Shown here piece by piece: positions 59,595 to 64,000 of a stretch of 64,000 nt of DNA (its first letter is position 1; each line of letters begins with the position of its first letter). The stretch comes from Herbidospora cretacea (lineage in GTDB: Bacteria; Actinomycetota; Actinomycetes; Streptosporangiales; Streptosporangiaceae), in NCBI RefSeq assembly GCF_001570605.1, contig NZ_BBXG01000022.1, positions 62,001-126,000 on the forward strand, read 5' to 3'. The position numbers were made by a program, and so were the translations under genes. The notes under the pieces are model-generated. The model saw nothing but the letters and a program-made list of their open reading frames with translations. It did not search any database and was not told where the DNA came from.

Positions 59595-60671
59595 CTAGGT
59601 TAGGGCCAGACGCTTCAGCTGCTCCAGCACATCGGGATTCTGCAGCGGACGGGTGAAGCCGACGATGGCCCCGCGGTCGCGGTAGGTGGTCACCTTGATG
59701 GGGCCGCAGAGGGTGCAGCGGGCCTCCACCATCTTGCCGGGCGACACGACCATGCCCACGTGGCCGGGGTTGTCCGCCGAGGTCCCGGGGCCGGAGTTGA
59801 AGAACACCAGATCCCCGGCCTGCTCCTCCCCCGCGTCGACGCGCACCCCGAACGGCCACTGGCCGAAGGTGGTGCGGGGGATGTTCAGGCCCGCGTTCCG
59901 GTACGCCATGTAGATGATCCCCGAGCAGTCGTAGCCGGCCGGGCCGGTGCCGCCCCAGATGTAGGGCTTGCCGCGCTGCGCGAGGGCGTAGTCGAGGATC
60001 TTGTCGACCACCGCGCTGGGCGCGTCGTAGGCCACCTCACAGGCCGGGTTGGACTCCGGCGGCACCTCGACCTCGCCCGACTCGGCGTACCGGGCGGCGA
60101 TCTCCAGGACCTGGTCGACGTACCAGTTGGCCCTGTTGTAGACGAACAGGGCCTTGCGCAGGTCGTCGGGGGCGCCGTTGCGCTTGAGCATCTTGGCCGC
60201 GCCGAGGATCGCGTCGGCCGGGTTGTAGACGTCGGCCACGCCGTCGTCGTCGCCGTCGGAGGCGTAGCCGTTGAACTCCGACGGGATCGGGATCCGCGCC
60301 TTGCCGCCCCAGGTGCTGATGAGGAACTGCATCGGTCCGGCGGCGCCGGCGTAGTTGGTGCCGCTCTGCACGCCGGGCAGCTTCGACCGGCCGTGATCGG
60401 TCTCGCGCTTGCCCACGGCGGCCAGCACGTTCCACTGCACGCCGACCGCCTCGCCGTGTTTCTTGTACAGCTCCAGCATCTCCTCGGGGATGTCCTCCTG
60501 CGCCGTCTCCGACAGGTCGGAGGTGTCCACCTCGCAGGCGGAGGCCGCGCCGCCGCTCATGACGGTGGGCAGCGGCGTCATCAGCACGATCGCGCCGAAC
60601 ATGGCCAGCGGCACCACCACGGCCAGCAGCGCGGCCAGCCACTTCCAGTTCGCGCGCCGGGTCGTGGTCAC
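59595..60671 (-). CDS. NlpC/P60 hydrolase with lytic-transglycosylase-like domain (T4SS-associated)
   Basis: 358 residues from GTG 60671. A membrane helix (about residues 9-33, WLAALLAVVVPLAMFGAIVL) precedes a transglycosylase-like domain (about 55-190; VQWNVLAAVGKRETDHGRSK, AGPMQFLISTWGGKARIP). The C-terminal NlpC/P60 domain has catalytic Cys in GPAGYDCSGIIYMAYRNAG and His in NPGHVGMVVSPGKMVEA. It cuts both glycan and peptide bonds of peptidoglycan, the VirB1-like role of opening the wall for a secretion channel. Overlaps the VirB8-like gene by 4 bases (GTGA). A good candidate to work with the VirB6- and VirB4-like genes upstream. Confidence 0.88.
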   Translation of the reverse strand: MTTTRRANWKWLAALLAVVVPLAMFGAIVLMTPLPTVMSGGAASACEVDTSDLSETAQEDIPEEMLELYKKHGEAVGVQWNVLAAVGKRETDHGRSKLPGVQSGTNYAGAAGPMQFLISTWGGKARIPIPSEFNGYASDGDDDGVADVYNPADAILGAAKMLKRNGAPDDLRKALFVYNRANWYVDQVLEIAARYAESGEVEVPPESNPACEVAYDAPSAVVDKILDYALAQRGKPYIWGGTGPAGYDCSGIIYMAYRNAGLNIPRTTFGQWPFGVRVDAGEEQAGDLVFFNSGPGTSADNPGHVGMVVSPGKMVEARCTLCGPIKVTTYRDRGAIVGFTRPLQNPDVLEQLKRLALT

Positions 60672-61300
60672 GGGGTGACGTCGCCGTCCTGGCCGCTGGC
60701 GGCCAGTTGCAGGTCGTAGACGCGCCAGTCGGCGCCGACCTGGACGACGGTGACGGCGTAGTCCTCGATCTGCTCCTTGGGCCCGCTCAGCGCGGTGATC
60801 CGCTGGGTGCTCTCGACGACCACGACGGCCGACGTGGCCGAGATGTCGCGGATCGACTTCAGCCGGGCCGTCCCCTTGGACACGATCTGGTCGGCCGTGT
60901 CGTGCTCGACGGCGGCCGGTGAGGTGACCGTACGGGTGAGGTCGTCGCCGAACTCGACCGTGGTGAACCCCTTCAGCCGGTCGGCCCGGCCCACCGGGTC
61001 GTCGAAGGTGTAGGTGCCGTACTGGGCGGTGAACCGGCGGGCCAGGTCGGCCGCCGCGCCCAGCTGGTCACGCGTCAGCGGCAGGTAGGAGTAGACGTCG
61101 AAGTCGGCCGACGGCGTCGTCGCCACCTGGCTCGGCACGGCCACCGGCGGCGCGGTGACCGTGCGGGTGCCCGCCGGGCCCGCCGGCCCTGCCGTGCCCA
61201 CCTCGCCGCTGCCGTCGCCCAGGGTCGTTAAATAGATCCCGAGCGCGGCCAGCACGACGACGGCGGCGACGAAAAGGCCCTTCCTCCGGCCGTCGTTCAT
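60668..61300 (-). CDS. conjugation-type membrane protein (VirB8/TcpC-like), T4SS-associated
   Basis: 210 residues. A single N-terminal transmembrane helix (about 8-28, GLFVAAVVVLAALGIYL), a Gly/Pro linker and a C-terminal alpha+beta domain (about 70-205; LGAAADLARRFTAQYGTY, VVVVESTQRITALSGPKEQ, EDYAVTVVQVGADWRVYDL). This pattern matches VirB8/TcpC-type subunits of Gram-positive conjugation systems, which form a scaffold outside the membrane. The match is by layout and by neighbours, not by close sequence. Translationally coupled to the NlpC/P60 gene; 2 bases from the VirB6-like gene. Confidence 0.68.
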   Translation of the reverse strand: MNDGRRKGLFVAAVVVLAALGIYLTTLGDGSGEVGTAGPAGPAGTRTVTAPPVAVPSQVATTPSADFDVYSYLPLTRDQLGAAADLARRFTAQYGTYTFDDPVGRADRLKGFTTVEFGDDLTRTVTSPAAVEHDTADQIVSKGTARLKSIRDISATSAVVVVESTQRITALSGPKEQIEDYAVTVVQVGADWRVYDLQLAASGQDGDVTP

Positions 61301-61302
61301 GA

Positions 61303-63528
61303 TCAGTCCTTGTCACGCGGCCGCAGCCAGAACGGCGCACCGCCGTCTCCACCGCCGCTGCCGCCACCACTGCCCCTGCCGCCGCGACCGCTGTCCGACC
61401 GGCCCGGCAGCCACAACGGCGGCGCGTCGGAGGACCGGGCGGGCCGCTCGGCCGGGCGGGGCGTCTCGGCGCGCGGCGCGCGGGTCGGCTCGGGCCGGGG
61501 CCGCGACTGCGACGACCGCCGGGACGACGAACCGCCCGACGACCGGCCGCCGCCGAAGAACCCGCCGCCGAGGATGCCACCGCCACCGGAGGAGCTCCCC
61601 CGGGACGCCGACGGCCGCGAGGCCCAGCCACCGGAACGGCCGCTGAACCACCCGCCGCCACCTCCGCCGCCGGAAGAGGTCCGGGCCGGAGTGGGTGTCG
61701 GGACGCTCGGCCGGGTCGTGGCCGGGGGACGGCTCAGGTTGAGCGGCGGGGCCGCGCCCGTTCTGGGCGGCGGGACGCCGGTCTTGCGCCGGGCCGCCTG
61801 GTCGGGGTTCTCCAGCGGGGCGGGCTGCCCGTTCGCGCGGGCCGCGACCCGCTCCTCGCCGCGGACCTTGCCCTGGGCGACCCCGGCGGCGGTGGTGGCC
61901 GCCGCGCTCGCCCCGCCGGTCGAACCGGCGACGGCGGCGTTGAGCATCGGCTCGGCCTTGCGCAGCCCCCAGCGGCCCACCCGGGCCGCGGCGACCGGCG
62001 GCAGCACGTTGGCGGCCCGCTGGAGCGTCGGCGCGGTGGTGGCGTCGCCGAGCATACGGGTCGCGAGCGTGGAACCGCTGAGCGAGGAGAACAGGTGCTG
62101 GAACGGCCTTCGGTAGAAGAACACGGCCAGGGTGAGCAGCGCCATGAACATGATCTGCATGCCCCACGGCAGCGGCGTGGAGATGATCAGGGCGTAGCCG
62201 TACACGAGAACACCGAGCACGAGCGCGAGCACGGCCTGCCGCAGCAGCGTGCCGACCAGCATCTCCACCCAGCGCATCGCGATGATCCGCCCGGTGCCGG
62301 GATGGACGCCGATCAGCAGGAAGATCGGCCCCATGATCAGCAACAGCAGGAAGCCGACCTTCAGCACCAGCAGCGAGACCGCCACCAGGAAGATCAGCAC
62401 CCCCGCGACCATGGCCGCGATGAACGCCCCGATGGCCACGCCGAGCCTGCTCGTCCAGTCCTTGCCCTGGAGCAGGTAGAACGACGGGCTGGTCCGCAGC
62501 GGGTTGGCGATCTTCTCCTCGTAGGCCCGCTGGTGGGCGTCGCCGGCGGGCGACTGCTGGGCCCGCTGCTCGGTCGCGTCGAGGGCCTGCGTCTTGAGCA
62601 GCTCGGCACCGTAGGCCGCCACGATCGGCGAGGCGGGATCGGCGGTGCCGAAGTTGCCCATCAGCCACGGCTTGCAGACGAGGGTTGACCAGAGCGCGTC
62701 GGCGTTCTGCGCCACCCCGGGCGTACCGGGCTGCCCGTAACCACCGCCGGTCACAGGCGTGCCCTGAGCGGCGTCCTTCGGCGGCAGGCATGACGCGCCG
62801 CCCGCGCCTGGCAGACCGGCGAACGCCGAGTTGACGATCTCGGTGGTCTTGTCGGTGATCGTCTTGCCGACGCCCGTGAGATCCTGTGGACGGCTGAAGA
62901 ACCAGGTCGCGACGGTGACCGCGAGGACCATCCAGACCACCGCCTCGGCGGTCGTGGTGGCGCGCTTGCGCAGCAGGCCGTACCAGGCCAGCCAGATGGC
63001 CGCGATGATCACGATCGGCCGCAGGTACGGCCAGTACATGGCGTCGGCCAGGTTGGTCACGATGTCGTCGACGACGTTCTTGATGGGCAGCAGCGGACCC
63101 TCGGTCGCGGCGGCCTCGTAGGTCGTGATGGTCAGCCGGTCGACCGCCTTGGCCCACGAGAAGATCGCGTTGGCCCAGGCGTTGCCGATGACGGCGGCGA
63201 CGTCGGAGCAGCCGAGCTCGTAGGTGTGCCAGAACTGGCCCGACATGCCGTAGGTCTCGTAGTTGGTCTTGGGGGCCTGGACGGGAGGTTCGACCGACGT
63301 GCCGGCCCCTGCTCCCACTCCGGCACCGGCGGCTGCGCCGGTGTCGCCCACATCGGGCGGCGGGGGTTTGACGAGGCCGTCGACGCCTGAGCCGACCACC
63401 TCCGGCGACAGATCCGACGACATGTCGCAGACGCCGTCGGCGTGTGCCACCGACGACCCGACGATGACCGGCGACACCACGAAGAACGTGACGAACACCA
63501 GCATGAGCAGGGCGACCCTGCGTTTCAC
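61303..63528 (-). CDS. polytopic conjugation/T4SS membrane protein (VirB6/TrbL-like)
   Basis: 741 residues from GTG 63528. A signal-like helix (residues 6-28), then a region with a Gly/Ala/Pro linker, and about six membrane helices between 165 and 465 (PIVIIAAIWLAWYGLL, AVVWMVLAVTVATWFF, GFLLLLIMGPIFLLIGVHP, TLLRQAVLALVLGVLVYGYA, MFMALLTLAVFFYRRPF). The C-terminal ~250 residues are cytosolic and Ser/Gly/Pro/Arg rich (ASRPSASRGSSSGGGG). The arrangement fits the VirB6/TrbL-type channel of Gram-positive secretion systems. Its start overlaps the VirB4 stop by 4 bases. Operons of this kind occur in many actinomycete chromosomes without a known function. Confidence 0.8.
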   Translation of the reverse strand: MKRRVALLMLVFVTFFVVSPVIVGSSVAHADGVCDMSSDLSPEVVGSGVDGLVKPPPPDVGDTGAAAGAGVGAGAGTSVEPPVQAPKTNYETYGMSGQFWHTYELGCSDVAAVIGNAWANAIFSWAKAVDRLTITTYEAAATEGPLLPIKNVVDDIVTNLADAMYWPYLRPIVIIAAIWLAWYGLLRKRATTTAEAVVWMVLAVTVATWFFSRPQDLTGVGKTITDKTTEIVNSAFAGLPGAGGASCLPPKDAAQGTPVTGGGYGQPGTPGVAQNADALWSTLVCKPWLMGNFGTADPASPIVAAYGAELLKTQALDATEQRAQQSPAGDAHQRAYEEKIANPLRTSPSFYLLQGKDWTSRLGVAIGAFIAAMVAGVLIFLVAVSLLVLKVGFLLLLIMGPIFLLIGVHPGTGRIIAMRWVEMLVGTLLRQAVLALVLGVLVYGYALIISTPLPWGMQIMFMALLTLAVFFYRRPFQHLFSSLSGSTLATRMLGDATTAPTLQRAANVLPPVAAARVGRWGLRKAEPMLNAAVAGSTGGASAAATTAAGVAQGKVRGEERVAARANGQPAPLENPDQAARRKTGVPPPRTGAAPPLNLSRPPATTRPSVPTPTPARTSSGGGGGGGWFSGRSGGWASRPSASRGSSSGGGGILGGGFFGGGRSSGGSSSRRSSQSRPRPEPTRAPRAETPRPAERPARSSDAPPLWLPGRSDSGRGGRGSGGGSGGGDGGAPFWLRPRDKD

Positions 63529-64000
63529 GAGCGCACCTCCCGCACGACCCCCGAACGGCCCGAACCCACCTTGTCCTGCTCGACCTCATCCGGCTTGGCG
63601 TGTGTCGGATTGGTGTCGAGCCAGCGCAGCAGCTCCTCGGAGATCAGGTCGACGCCGATCCGGCCCGCCCGTCCGTCGAGGTCGCGGAAGACGCACTCGC
63701 CGTTGCGCAGCGAGCGCAGCACGCCCTTGTGTTCCTCGTTCGGATCGACTCCCAGGAGCTCCAGTACGTGCTCCACCTCGACCCGTTCGGTCGAGCGGAA
63801 GGCGAACACCGAGGAAAGGCAGTTGGTGACCTGCTCGTTCAGCAGGTCACCCGCGTTCTGGGACACCAGCACGAGTGCGGTGTTGCGCGAACGTCCCATA
63901 CGGGACACCTCGGGCACCAGCTTGGCGCCCTCGGGCGTGGAGGTGATGGCCCACGCCTCGTCGAGGAAGATCGCTTTGGGGGTCCGCCGGTCGAGCCCGT
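63525..64000 (-). CDS. VirB4/TraC-type conjugation ATPase, C-terminal end (partial)
   Basis: 158 visible residues; the gene continues past the window end. The Walker B region KAIFLDEAWAITSTPEGAK and the following SRMGRSRNTALVLVSQNAGD are the conserved motif of VirB4/TraC ATPases (the R-N-x-S/T-x3-Q of the sensor is also there). The end, LISEELLRWLDTNP, is typical too. It drives assembly or transport in type IV secretion. Coupled by GTGA overlap with the VirB6-like gene. The N-terminal half is not in the window, so length and Walker A cannot be judged. Confidence 0.9.
   Translation of the reverse strand, partial: GLDRRTPKAIFLDEAWAITSTPEGAKLVPEVSRMGRSRNTALVLVSQNAGDLLNEQVTNCLSSVFAFRSTERVEVEHVLELLGVDPNEEHKGVLRSLRNGECVFRDLDGRAGRIGVDLISEELLRWLDTNPTHAKPDEVEQDKVGSGRSGVVREVRS

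Overview
The window is about 70% GC chromosomal DNA from a high-GC actinomycete. GTG starts are common, coding is dense, stop/start codons often overlap by 4 bases, and there is a mycothiol gene (mshB), a tatB/htrA/ECF-sigma block and DUF3117. Gene style and content fit Streptosporangiaceae-type actinomycetes best. This is inferred, because no rRNA or other taxonomic marker is present. No tRNA, rRNA, CRISPR array, insertion sequence or phage gene was seen.

Left part (1-23.0 kb) is housekeeping backbone: a partial CPBP protease, a secreted protein, DUF6529, a CitE-like lyase, bioY, an EamA exporter, an MgtE_N/CBS protein with DUF1003, MarR, mrp, then tatB-htrA-anti-sigma-sigE, an O-methyltransferase, pepA, DUF3117, PaaX, tag, a DivIVA-like protein, two LOG proteins, dapE, a DUF4178 protein, dapC and fdxA. 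From memory, the order recalls the Mycobacterium tuberculosis Rv1177-Rv1234 neighbourhood (fdxC, dapC, dapE, LOG, tagA, DUF3117, methyltransferase, sigE, rseA, htrA, tatB, mrp, CBS protein, DUF1003). The lysine/DAP genes dapE and dapC lie close together, and sigE/anti-sigma/htrA/tatB form an envelope-stress block.

Middle part (23-34.3 kb) is more variable. Its centre is a three-gene cassette (23974-29728): two long paralogous proteins with a sigma-region-4-like helix-turn-helix core flank a UvrD-type helicase whose first ~105 residues look like a RelE/ParE toxin fold. I regard this as the best candidate for an undescribed system. After it come a GH25 lysozyme, a catalytically empty cysteinyl-tRNA-synthetase-like protein, a VapBC pair, a membrane protein with HExxH, a flavin reductase, a DUF6113-type membrane protein and mshB.

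Right part (34.3-64 kb): an S9 peptidase, a heterodimeric ABC exporter with one crippled ATPase subunit, a leaderless HTH/Clp-N pair, and two complete succinate dehydrogenase operons transcribed away from each other. Between the two operons lie a LysR regulator, a receiver-PP2C phosphatase, a CHASE3-type histidine kinase and a single-domain response regulator. Then follow a three-gene DUF2589 operon of unknown role, a large secreted beta-helix protein (GH87-like), two proline-rich surface proteins, a Nudix hydrolase and the end of a type IV secretion-like cluster (NlpC/P60 hydrolase, VirB8-like, VirB6-like, VirB4 ATPase) that runs off the window.

Two sequence-level themes stand out. A dispersed imperfect palindrome of about 41 bp (65 bp in its long form) sits exactly at stop codons of at least five transcription units. 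Several promoters have well-placed operators: GGAAC-N18-GTT before sigE, a T-N11-A LysR box before sdhCAB-1, and two CRP-like GTGA-N6-TCACA sites before sdhCAB-2.
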